Part shown: in pieces, positions 1 through 5,811 of the stretch
Position numbering within the stretch: the first letter of the stretch is position 1
How the letters are laid out: each line of letters begins with the position of its first letter
DNA from: Bacteroidales bacterium
GTDB taxonomy: Bacteria; Bacteroidota; Bacteroidia; Bacteroidales; NBLH01
DNA length: 5,811 nucleotides
Direction: 5' to 3'
NCBI GenBank assembly: GCA_027083715.1
Contig: JALWNR010000208.1
Span: 1-5,811, forward strand
Translations under genes and position numbers: made by a program
Notes under the pieces: model-generated
Database searches by the model: none
Seen by the model: the letters and a program-made list of their open reading frames with translations, nothing else
What the model was told of the DNA's origin: nothing

Positions 1-153
1 CCTTTTGCCGACTCAGTTGAAATTGCTAATAAAGAAGGGATTGATGCGGTAATTCAACCGGGAGGCTCCATTAGGGATAAAGACTCCATTGAATATTGTG
101 ATAAAAATAATATGGCAATGGTATTTACAGGGATAAGACATTTTAAACACTAA
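1..153 (+). CDS. purH: PurH C-terminal fragment (AICAR transformylase / IMP cyclohydrolase), 5' end outside window
   Basis: This is the last 50 codons of the bifunctional enzyme for the final two steps of de novo IMP synthesis in the cytoplasm: formyl transfer from 10-formyl-tetrahydrofolate to AICAR, then ring closure of FAICAR. Reading frame 1 is open from the first base to TAA at 151-153. It carries the near-invariant end of the family: PFADSVEIA, then IQPGGSIRD (residues 18-26 of the fragment), then [12 protein letters not shown] at the C-terminus, matching the usual MVFTGxRHFxH ending. All of this lies in the AICAR transformylase domain; the catalytic Lys-His pair and the cyclohydrolase domain are upstream and not visible. 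The gene is cut by the window edge, not broken. It stops 21 bases before mreB on the same strand, so co-transcription with the cell-shape genes is possible. The linkage is known from Bacteroidota genomes and does not imply a shared function. Confidence 0.97.
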   Translation, partial: PFADSVEIANKEGIDAVIQPGGSIRDKDSIEYCDKNNMAMVFTGIRHFKH

Positions 154-174
154 TTCAGAAAACATTAACCGGAT

Positions 175-1197
175 ATGGGATTATTTTCATTTTTTTCACA
201 AGAAATTGCTATTGATTTAGGTACTGCAAACACAATTATCATTCAAAACGATAAAGTTGTAGTTGATGAACCTTCAATTGTAGCCATTGATAAAATCAAA
301 AACAGACTGATTGCCATAGGTTCAAAAGCACGGCAAATGCAAGGAAAAACTCATGAGCATATAAAAACCATTCGTCCTTTGCGCGATGGAGTGATTGCAG
401 ATTTTAATGCAGCAGAGTTAATGATTCGCGAACTGATTAAAATGGCTAGTTCAAAAAACAATATGTTTACTACCACATTGAAAATGGTAATTTGTATCCC
501 TTCCGGTAGTACAGAGGTTGAAATTAGAGCTGTACGAGACTCTGCAGAACATGCCGGTGCACGTGAGGTATTTCTTATTCATGAACCAATGGCGGCAGCT
601 TTAGGGATTGGTTTGGACGTTGAAGCTCCGGAAGGAAGTATGGTAATTGATATTGGTGGTGGAACCAGTGAAATAGCAGTTATTTCATTGGGAGGAATTG
701 TTGCCAACAAATCCATTCGTACAGCAGGTGATGATTTTACGCGTGAAATTCAGGAATATATGCGTCATCAACACAATTTGAAAGTGGGAGAACGAACTGC
801 CGAAGCCATTAAAATCAATGTGGGAGCTGCAATTCCTGATATTGAAGATCCGCCGGCTGATTATATGGTACGGGGTCCACACCAAATGACTGCATTGCCG
901 GTTGAAATACCGGTTTCTTATCAGGAAATTGCACATTGTTTGGATAAATCAATCGCTAAAATTGAAACGGCTATTTTAGGAGTTTTAGAAGAAACACCCC
1001 CCGAATTATACGCAGATATCTTTAAAAAAGGTATTTATCTGGCAGGAGGAGGAGCTTTACTACGCGGACTTGATAAAAGATTATCGGAAAAAACCAATAT
1101 TAAAGTTCATATCGCAGAAGATCCGTTGCATGCCGTTGCTCGTGGTACAGGAATTGCATTGAAAAATGTTGATAAATTTGAATTCCTGATGCGCTAA
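175..1197 (+). CDS. mreB: MreB, actin-like rod-shape-determining protein
   Basis: MreB forms ATP-dependent filaments on the inner face of the cytoplasmic membrane and guides the lateral-wall synthesis complex. The 340-residue product has normal family length. The actin-fold nucleotide motifs are in order: phosphate-1 loop IDLGTANT (residues 13-20), phosphate-2 loop VIDIGGGTSE (157-166, with Asp159) and adenosine-binding LAGGGALLRGL (289-299). The family block TIRPLRDGVIADF is also present, near residue 65. The N-terminus MGLFSFF is short and hydrophobic, as expected for the membrane-binding tip of MreB. The ATG at 175 is the first initiation codon after an in-frame TAA at 166-168, and the alignment with known MreB starts fits. 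The leader (cagaaaacattaaccggat) has no Shine-Dalgarno, which is normal for Bacteroidota. mreB heads the elongasome genes and is followed 12 bases later by mreC. Distant relatives such as DnaK or FtsA are excluded by length and motifs. Confidence 0.98.
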   Translation: MGLFSFFSQEIAIDLGTANTIIIQNDKVVVDEPSIVAIDKIKNRLIAIGSKARQMQGKTHEHIKTIRPLRDGVIADFNAAELMIRELIKMASSKNNMFTTTLKMVICIPSGSTEVEIRAVRDSAEHAGAREVFLIHEPMAAALGIGLDVEAPEGSMVIDIGGGTSEIAVISLGGIVANKSIRTAGDDFTREIQEYMRHQHNLKVGERTAEAIKINVGAAIPDIEDPPADYMVRGPHQMTALPVEIPVSYQEIAHCLDKSIAKIETAILGVLEETPPELYADIFKKGIYLAGGGALLRGLDKRLSEKTNIKVHIAEDPLHAVARGTGIALKNVDKFEFLMR

Positions 1198-1209
1198 ATA
1201 AGCTGGTTA

Positions 1210-2040
1210 ATGAAAACACTAATTAATGTAATTATCCGCTTTCATCTGGTTATTATGTTTCTGATTCTGGAAATAATATCCATTAATATGGTAGTTTCAG
1301 ATGACTTGGAAAAAAAGAAAGTTGTTTTCAGTTCGGCAAACTCTATTAGCGGTTATTTCAATAAAAAAATCAATACTTGGCTTGCTTATTTTACATTAGC
1401 ACAGGAAAATGAATTATTACTTAAAGAAAATCTGGCTTTAAGAAACCGTTTGAATAAATTACAATCTTTATCAAAATTTGACGATAGGGATAGCTTGCTT
1501 ATTGATTCGGTAAAATATAGTTATTTAAGTGCAACTGTTATAAATAACTCTATCTATAAGGCACAAAACTTTATTACTATTGATAAAGGTAAAGCCGATG
1601 GTGTTAAGATAGATTGTGGAGTAGTCGGACCGCAAGGTGTTGTTGGTGTGGTTGTTGCTGCATCTGATCATTACGCCTTGGTTGTTTCATTATTGAACAG
1701 CCGTTTTGGATTGAGTGCAAAGATAAAAAACAGTAATCATTTTGGTTCGCTGTACTGGACAAAAAATGATTATCGTTTTGCCAGTTTGGCAGAGGTTCCT
1801 AATCATGTAAAAATAGACAAAGGAGACAGTATTGTTACCAGTGGCTTTTCTGCAATTTTTCCGGCAGGAATTGCAATAGGAACCATTAACGATTATAGAA
1901 CCAATGAAAGTAATAATTTCTATGAAATTGATGTTAAACTTTCTACAGATTTTAAAAGCCTTTATTATGTATATGTGATTGACAATACAATGCGCGATGA
2001 ATTATTGTTATTAGAAAAGTCAGTAGATAATGAGTATTAA
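1210..2040 (+). CDS. mreC: MreC, rod-shape-determining periplasmic scaffold
   Basis: MreC is a bitopic inner-membrane protein whose periplasmic part binds and activates PBP2 and joins it to MreB, MreD and RodA. The 276-residue product shows the standard architecture: a short cytoplasmic start, one membrane helix at about residues 11-29, a leucine/asparagine-rich coiled coil at about 60-87 (ENELLLKENLALRNRL), and a beta-rich domain from about 105 to 265. That domain contains the family blocks FITIDKGKADGV (121-132), GVVGPQGVVGVV (137-148) and, later, GDSIVTSGFSAIFPAGIAIG. The ATG at 1210 is in the same frame as mreB, separated from its TAA by four sense codons, and is the first start after that stop. 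There is no Shine-Dalgarno. The 3' end overlaps mreD by 11 bases, which suggests coupled translation. Sequence conservation of MreC is low in general, so the call rests on architecture, blocks and position together. Confidence 0.96.
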   Translation: MKTLINVIIRFHLVIMFLILEIISINMVVSDDLEKKKVVFSSANSISGYFNKKINTWLAYFTLAQENELLLKENLALRNRLNKLQSLSKFDDRDSLLIDSVKYSYLSATVINNSIYKAQNFITIDKGKADGVKIDCGVVGPQGVVGVVVAASDHYALVVSLLNSRFGLSAKIKNSNHFGSLYWTKNDYRFASLAEVPNHVKIDKGDSIVTSGFSAIFPAGIAIGTINDYRTNESNNFYEIDVKLSTDFKSLYYVYVIDNTMRDELLLLEKSVDNEY

Positions 2041-2542
2041 TATTTTTGCCCGTAATATTGGTCGTTTTTTAATACTTGTATTAATACAGGTATTTATTTT
2101 TAATAATATTCATCTTACATCATATGGAGTTGTTCCTGTTGTTTATATACTTTATATAATACTGCTTCCTTTTGAAACACCTAACTGGATTGTTTTGATA
2201 TTGGCTTTTTTTATAGGTCTTTCAATTGATATTTTTTCAAATACCCTTGGCTTAAATGCTGCGGCAAGTGTGCTTATTGCTTTTATCCGACCCGGAATAT
2301 TAAATTATTTATCTCCTCGTACCGGATATGAAACAGGTACTTTCCCGCGTGTTTATTATCAAGGGTTAAAATGGTTTTTAAAATATTCAATTAGCCTCGT
2401 GCTTATTCATCAAATCGGCTATTATCTTCTTGAGTCTTTTGGCTTTGATAATTTTTGGGTACTCCTATATAAAGTATTTATTGCAAGTCTGATATCAATG
2501 ATGTTGATTGTAATTAGTCAATATACTATTTTTAGAAAATAA
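2030..2542 (+). CDS. mreD: MreD, rod-shape-determining membrane protein
   Basis: MreD is a small polytopic inner-membrane protein of the elongasome that associates with MreC and influences how MreC acts on PBP2; its exact biochemical role is not settled. The 170-residue product has family length and about six hydrophobic segments (roughly residues 11-27, 33-48, 53-70, 76-95, 112-135 and 141-166). The most recognisable block is FFIGLSIDIFSNTLGLNAAA (60-79), running into LIAFIRP (82-88), which matches the conserved GLxxDIFS...G...A region of MreD. The ATG at 2030 lies inside the end of mreC (11-base overlap). An in-frame TAG at 2024-2026 rules out an earlier start, and the next methionine is near the C-terminus, so the start is secure. 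PBP2 begins 4 bases after the stop. Membrane topology is estimated by eye. Confidence 0.95.
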   Translation: MSINIFARNIGRFLILVLIQVFIFNNIHLTSYGVVPVVYILYIILLPFETPNWIVLILAFFIGLSIDIFSNTLGLNAAASVLIAFIRPGILNYLSPRTGYETGTFPRVYYQGLKWFLKYSISLVLIHQIGYYLLESFGFDNFWVLLYKVFIASLISMMLIVISQYTIFRK

Positions 2543-2546
2543 AAGT

Positions 2547-4379
2547 GTGGAAAACAAATTTGCAAATAGAAAAGTGATTATATCAGGATTTATTGTCCTT
2601 ATATTGCTTATTTATATTGGCCGTTTGTTTTATTTACAAGTTCCTGATAATCATTATAAACGTTCTGCTGAAAATAATGCAACCCGACATATTATTCAAT
2701 ACCCTTCAAGGGGCTTAATTTTTGATAGGAACGGAGAACTGCTTGCCTATAACAAGCCGGTTTTTGATGTTGTTGCTATTTTTCGAGAAGTGCAAGCCTT
2801 TGATACCACTGAATTTTGTTATATTGTTGGTGAAGACAGAACTGAATTTGTTAAAAAATTTAAAGAATTGAAGCGAAGCAGCTCATGGTTCAGACCTAAA
2901 ATTATCATTTCGCTCTTATCTTTTGAACGATACTCTTTGCTTGAGGAAAAACTTTTTAAATTTAGAGGTTTTTATACACAACCCAGAACGATTCGTGCTT
3001 ATGCAAAACCTGTTGCAGCTGCTGTTTTAGGCTATGTTGGCGAGGTGAATAAAAAAGATATTGAAAAGGATAGTTATTATCAATCAGGCGACTATATAGG
3101 CATTAGTGGTATTGAGCGTTCCTATGAAAAGGAGTTTCGAGGAAAAAAGGGCGTGAAAATATTTACTGTGGATGTACATAATCGTATTAAAGGCAGTTAT
3201 AAAAATGGAGAATACGATTCTATTGCTATTGCCGGTAAAAATATTACTACAACATTAGATGCTGAATTACAAGCATATGGAGAATTACTCTTGAAGAATA
3301 AAAAGGGGAGCTTAGTAGCTATTGACCCCGGTACGGGTGAAATACTGGCTTTAGTTTCTTCGCCTACTTATGATCCTAATTTACTGGTAGGACGTAATAG
3401 GGCAAAAAATTACAAAATGTTAAAAAATGACAAAAACCAACCTCTATACAATAGAGCAATAAGTGCAATTTATCCTCCGGGTTCAACCTTTAAAACGGTT
3501 AATGCATTAATAGGTTTACAAGAAAAGGTTATTACTACGCGAACCGTATTGCCTTGTAATGGTGGTTTTAGAGTTGGTAACTTTCATCAGTATTGCCATC
3601 ATGGGAGTGCCGTAACATTTTTACATTCAATACAGGGCTCTTGTAATGCTTATTATTCGCAGGTTTTTATGCGCCTGATGAACAACAAAAATTATGATTC
3701 GGTAAGCATCGCTTTTGATAGTTGGCGCAATTATTTATTGAAATTTGGTATCGGACGCAAATTAAATACTGATTTATCTTATGAACAAAAGGGAATACTT
3801 TACACAAAAGAGCACTATAATAAACTTTTCAAGGGTAGAGCATGGAAACCTTTAAGGCTTGTTTCTATGGCAATCGGACAAGGTGAATTAGGAATTACTC
3901 CTTTGCAAATGGCTAATGTTACTGCTGCTATTGCTAATAAAGGATACTATTACATCCCCCATATTGTTAAAGGCATAGAAAGTAAAGACAGTATTGATGC
4001 GCGTTTTTATGTAAAAAATTATGTTGGAATTGATTCTGCCTATTTCCCTCCGGTAATAGAGGGGATGGAGTTGGTAGTAAAATCGGGCACTGCAACCCGT
4101 GCTTATTTGCCTAACATAACTATTTGCGGAAAAACAGGAACTGCCCAAAATCCTCACGGAGAAGATCATTCTATATTTATTGCTTTTGCTCCGAAAGAAA
4201 ATCCTAAGATAGCCATTTCGGTATATGTTGAAAATGCAGGATATGGTGGAACTTGGGCGGCACCAATTGCCAGTTTAATGATTGAAAAATACTTAACTGA
4301 TTCTACCAGCAGACCCTATATGGAAGAAAAAATTTTAAATGCGGATTTTATTCATAGCAAAGAAAAAACAGTAGAGTGA
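2547..4379 (+). CDS. mrdA: Penicillin-binding protein 2, class B peptidoglycan DD-transpeptidase
   Basis: This enzyme cross-links the stem peptides of new glycan strands in the periplasm during cell elongation, paired with RodA; it is the usual target of mecillinam-type beta-lactams. The 610-residue product has a cytoplasmic tail, one membrane anchor at about residues 10-32, a non-catalytic pedestal domain starting with SRGLIFDRNGELLA (54-67) and continuing through VLGYVGEV and GISGIERSYEKEFRG, and a transpeptidase domain from about 255. All three active-site motifs are present: S313-T-F-K316 (nucleophile Ser313), S365-C-N367 and K529-T-G531. The family block SMAIGQGELGITPLQMAN is also present. 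A Cys337/Cys350/His351-His352/Cys366 cluster between the first two motifs may bind metal. The start is GTG at 2547: TAA at 2511-2513 closes the frame upstream, no other ATG/GTG/TTG lies between, and the next Met is deep in the protein. The last codons overlap rodA by 4 bases. FtsI (septal PBP3) is less likely, given the context and the PBP2-type blocks. Confidence 0.97.
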   Translation: MENKFANRKVIISGFIVLILLIYIGRLFYLQVPDNHYKRSAENNATRHIIQYPSRGLIFDRNGELLAYNKPVFDVVAIFREVQAFDTTEFCYIVGEDRTEFVKKFKELKRSSSWFRPKIIISLLSFERYSLLEEKLFKFRGFYTQPRTIRAYAKPVAAAVLGYVGEVNKKDIEKDSYYQSGDYIGISGIERSYEKEFRGKKGVKIFTVDVHNRIKGSYKNGEYDSIAIAGKNITTTLDAELQAYGELLLKNKKGSLVAIDPGTGEILALVSSPTYDPNLLVGRNRAKNYKMLKNDKNQPLYNRAISAIYPPGSTFKTVNALIGLQEKVITTRTVLPCNGGFRVGNFHQYCHHGSAVTFLHSIQGSCNAYYSQVFMRLMNNKNYDSVSIAFDSWRNYLLKFGIGRKLNTDLSYEQKGILYTKEHYNKLFKGRAWKPLRLVSMAIGQGELGITPLQMANVTAAIANKGYYYIPHIVKGIESKDSIDARFYVKNYVGIDSAYFPPVIEGMELVVKSGTATRAYLPNITICGKTGTAQNPHGEDHSIFIAFAPKENPKIAISVYVENAGYGGTWAAPIASLMIEKYLTDSTSRPYMEEKILNADFIHSKEKTVE

Positions 4380-5794
4380 GAAGAACTTCAAACACATTAG
4401 GCAATATTGATTGGATTACCGTGTTGGTATATTTTACATTGGTTATTCTAGGCTGGTTTAATATCTATGCAGCTGTTTACAATGAAGAACACGGGAATAT
4501 TTTTGATATTACTCAACGATATGGTAAACAATTGATATGGATAAGTGTAGCAATGATTTTTATAATTACTATTTTCCTAATTGAAGGTAAATTTTATGAA
4601 TATTTTGCTTATTTATTTTATTTAATTGTTATTTTATTACTAATTGCTGTTTTGCTTTTTGGAACCAAAATACATGGAGCTAGGTCGTGGTTTGATATTG
4701 GACCCTTTCGTTTTCAACCGGCAGAATTTGCTAAATTAGGTACAGCTTTAGCTTTAGCTAAATTTTTAAGCACTTATGGTACTAACATTAATAAGCTAAA
4801 AGATCTGGCAAGAGCCGGATTGATTATCTTTTTACCGGCTGCTCTGATTATACTTCAAAACGATACAGGGTCTGCTTTGGTTTATGCCAGTTTTATTATT
4901 GTTTTGTATCGTGCAGGGCTTCCAAACTGGATGATTGTTGTAGGATTATTGCTGATTGCGTTATTTATTTCTGTTTTATTGGTCGATATTTTCTATGTTT
5001 TACTGATTTTGCCGCTATTGGGATTATTGGTTTTTTACCTTATTGAAAAAAATAGAGCATTCGCATTATTTGCTCTTGTGATTTATCTAATTGTTAGCAC
5101 AATTTTTTATGTAATTAATAAATACACAATTCAATTAGACTATTTGTATATCGTATTGTTGAGTACTATTGCATCAATAATTTTGTTTATTTTCCCTGCC
5201 TACAAATCAAAAATAAGGTCTTTTGGTTTGATTTCTGTTGTTTTGATTACTACTATGCTTTTTACTTTTTCTGTTGATTATATTTTCAACCATGTTTTAG
5301 AAAAACATCAGCGTACCCGTATTAATGTCCTCTTGGGTTTAGAACAAGATCCTGCCGGAGTGGGTTACAATGTAAAACAATCTGAAATTGCTATTGGTTC
5401 AGGGGGTGTTTTTGGTAAAGGTTTTTTGCAAGGTACGCAAACAAAATATGATTTTGTGCCGGAACAAGATACTGACTTTATATTTTGTACGGTAGGAGAG
5501 GAGTGGGGTTTTATTGGAACAACAGTAGTTATTGCGCTTTTTATGTTTCTTCTTTTGCGGTTGATAATTCTTGCTGAAAGACAAAAATCATCCTTTGGTA
5601 GATTTTATGGGTACAGTGTAGCTGCAATATTATTTTTTCATGTGGTAATTAATATAGGTATGACCATTGGATTGGCACCGGTAATTGGTATTCCTTTGCC
5701 GTTTTTTAGCTATGGCGGATCTTCTTTATGGGCATTTACTATTTTGCTTTTCATCTTTATCCGGTTGGATGCTTCTCGTAAAGAGATGCTCTGA
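4376..5794 (+). CDS. rodA: RodA, SEDS-family peptidoglycan glycosyltransferase (elongation)
   Basis: RodA polymerises lipid II into glycan strands for the lateral wall, acting in the inner membrane as a pair with PBP2, encoded just upstream. SEDS blocks are in order: QPAEFAKLG (Pro115-Ala-Glu117), LQNDTGSAL (Asp163), HQRTRI (311-316), DPAGVGYNVKQSEIAIGSGG (from Asp325), GKGFLQGTQ, FVPEQDTDFIF with Asp367 aligning to the Asp essential for polymerase activity in characterised RodA, and PFFSYGGSS (Tyr446-Gly-Gly-Ser-Ser). At 472 residues it is about 100 longer than the E. coli protein (about 370). The excess falls mostly at residues 204-280, which add about three hydrophobic helices, giving about 14 in total instead of 10. 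The start is GTG at 4376 in a GTGA overlap with the mrdA stop. An in-frame TAG at 4355-4357 excludes earlier starts, and the next Met lies in the second helix. FtsW is the main alternative; adjacency to mreBCD and mrdA favours RodA. Confidence 0.96.
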   Translation: MRRTSNTLGNIDWITVLVYFTLVILGWFNIYAAVYNEEHGNIFDITQRYGKQLIWISVAMIFIITIFLIEGKFYEYFAYLFYLIVILLLIAVLLFGTKIHGARSWFDIGPFRFQPAEFAKLGTALALAKFLSTYGTNINKLKDLARAGLIIFLPAALIILQNDTGSALVYASFIIVLYRAGLPNWMIVVGLLLIALFISVLLVDIFYVLLILPLLGLLVFYLIEKNRAFALFALVIYLIVSTIFYVINKYTIQLDYLYIVLLSTIASIILFIFPAYKSKIRSFGLISVVLITTMLFTFSVDYIFNHVLEKHQRTRINVLLGLEQDPAGVGYNVKQSEIAIGSGGVFGKGFLQGTQTKYDFVPEQDTDFIFCTVGEEWGFIGTTVVIALFMFLLLRLIILAERQKSSFGRFYGYSVAAILFFHVVINIGMTIGLAPVIGIPLPFFSYGGSSLWAFTILLFIFIRLDASRKEML

Positions 5795-5811
5795 TATTTA
5801 AACCTAAATAG

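Noticed and set aside
96..129. Possible promoter: TTG at 96-98 and TATTTACA at 122-129 upstream of mreB
   Set aside because: The second box does not match TAnnTTTG, the spacer is 23 bases where about 19-20 is usual, and such matches are common in AT-rich sequence.
190..196. Run of seven T in codons 6-7 of mreB as a possible phase-variable slippage site
   Set aside because: Short for slippage control, a common Phe-Phe encoding in AT-rich DNA, and switching off mreB would be an unlikely regulatory strategy; the frame is intact.
685..936. Open frame of 83 codons on the minus strand inside mreB
   Set aside because: It lies wholly opposite a strongly conserved MreB region, has no recognisable domain, and is what chance gives opposite a constrained gene.
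3888..4169. Open frame of 93 codons on the minus strand inside mrdA
   Set aside because: It overlaps the conserved transpeptidase domain including the KTG motif; its composition looks like a reverse-strand shadow and it has no family features.
5399..5584. Open frame of 61 codons on the minus strand inside rodA
   Set aside because: It is lysine- and asparagine-rich, opposite T-rich membrane-helix codons, and covers the RodA catalytic Asp region; a shadow of the real gene.
1..5811. Search for a novel system, mobile element, CRISPR array, tRNA or other RNA gene
   Set aside because: Almost every base belongs to six recognisable core genes with intact motifs; I saw no direct-repeat array, terminal inverted repeats, transposase or structured noncoding gap.

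Overview
The window reads as ordinary chromosomal core DNA from a member of the Bacteroidota, most likely Bacteroidales-like. The evidence is an AT-rich coding sequence, no Shine-Dalgarno sequences (only A-rich leaders) before the starts, the gene order purH-mreB-mreC-mreD-mrdA-rodA, and protein sequences of the Bacteroidota type, including an enlarged RodA. The family and phylum assignments come from recognising motifs by eye; no search was run.

Layout: bases 1-153 are the last 50 codons of purH (end of de novo purine synthesis). After 21 bases comes the rod-shape (elongasome) cluster: mreB (175-1197), mreC (1210-2040), mreD (2030-2542), mrdA/PBP2 (2547-4379) and rodA (4376-5794). All genes are on the + strand. 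The gaps are +21, +12, -11 (overlap), +4 and -4 (overlap), so coding density is almost complete and there is no gene-free stretch of any size. Only 17 bases follow rodA. Every start except that of the truncated purH is the first usable initiation codon after an in-frame stop, so the starts are well fixed. The first three elongasome genes use ATG/TAA and the last two use GTG/TGA.

How the genes work together: MreB is the actin-like filament under the inner membrane. MreC and MreD link it to the periplasmic synthesis machinery. RodA (SEDS glycosyltransferase) polymerises lipid II into glycan strands, and PBP2 (class B transpeptidase) cross-links them. All catalytic and nucleotide-binding motifs I looked for are present, so the set looks complete and functional. 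No RodZ is encoded in this stretch.

I found no mobile element, CRISPR array, RNA gene, clear promoter or convincing terminator, and no sign of a new system. The points most worth a second look are the extra membrane helices in the middle of RodA and a Cys/His cluster in PBP2 that may bind metal.
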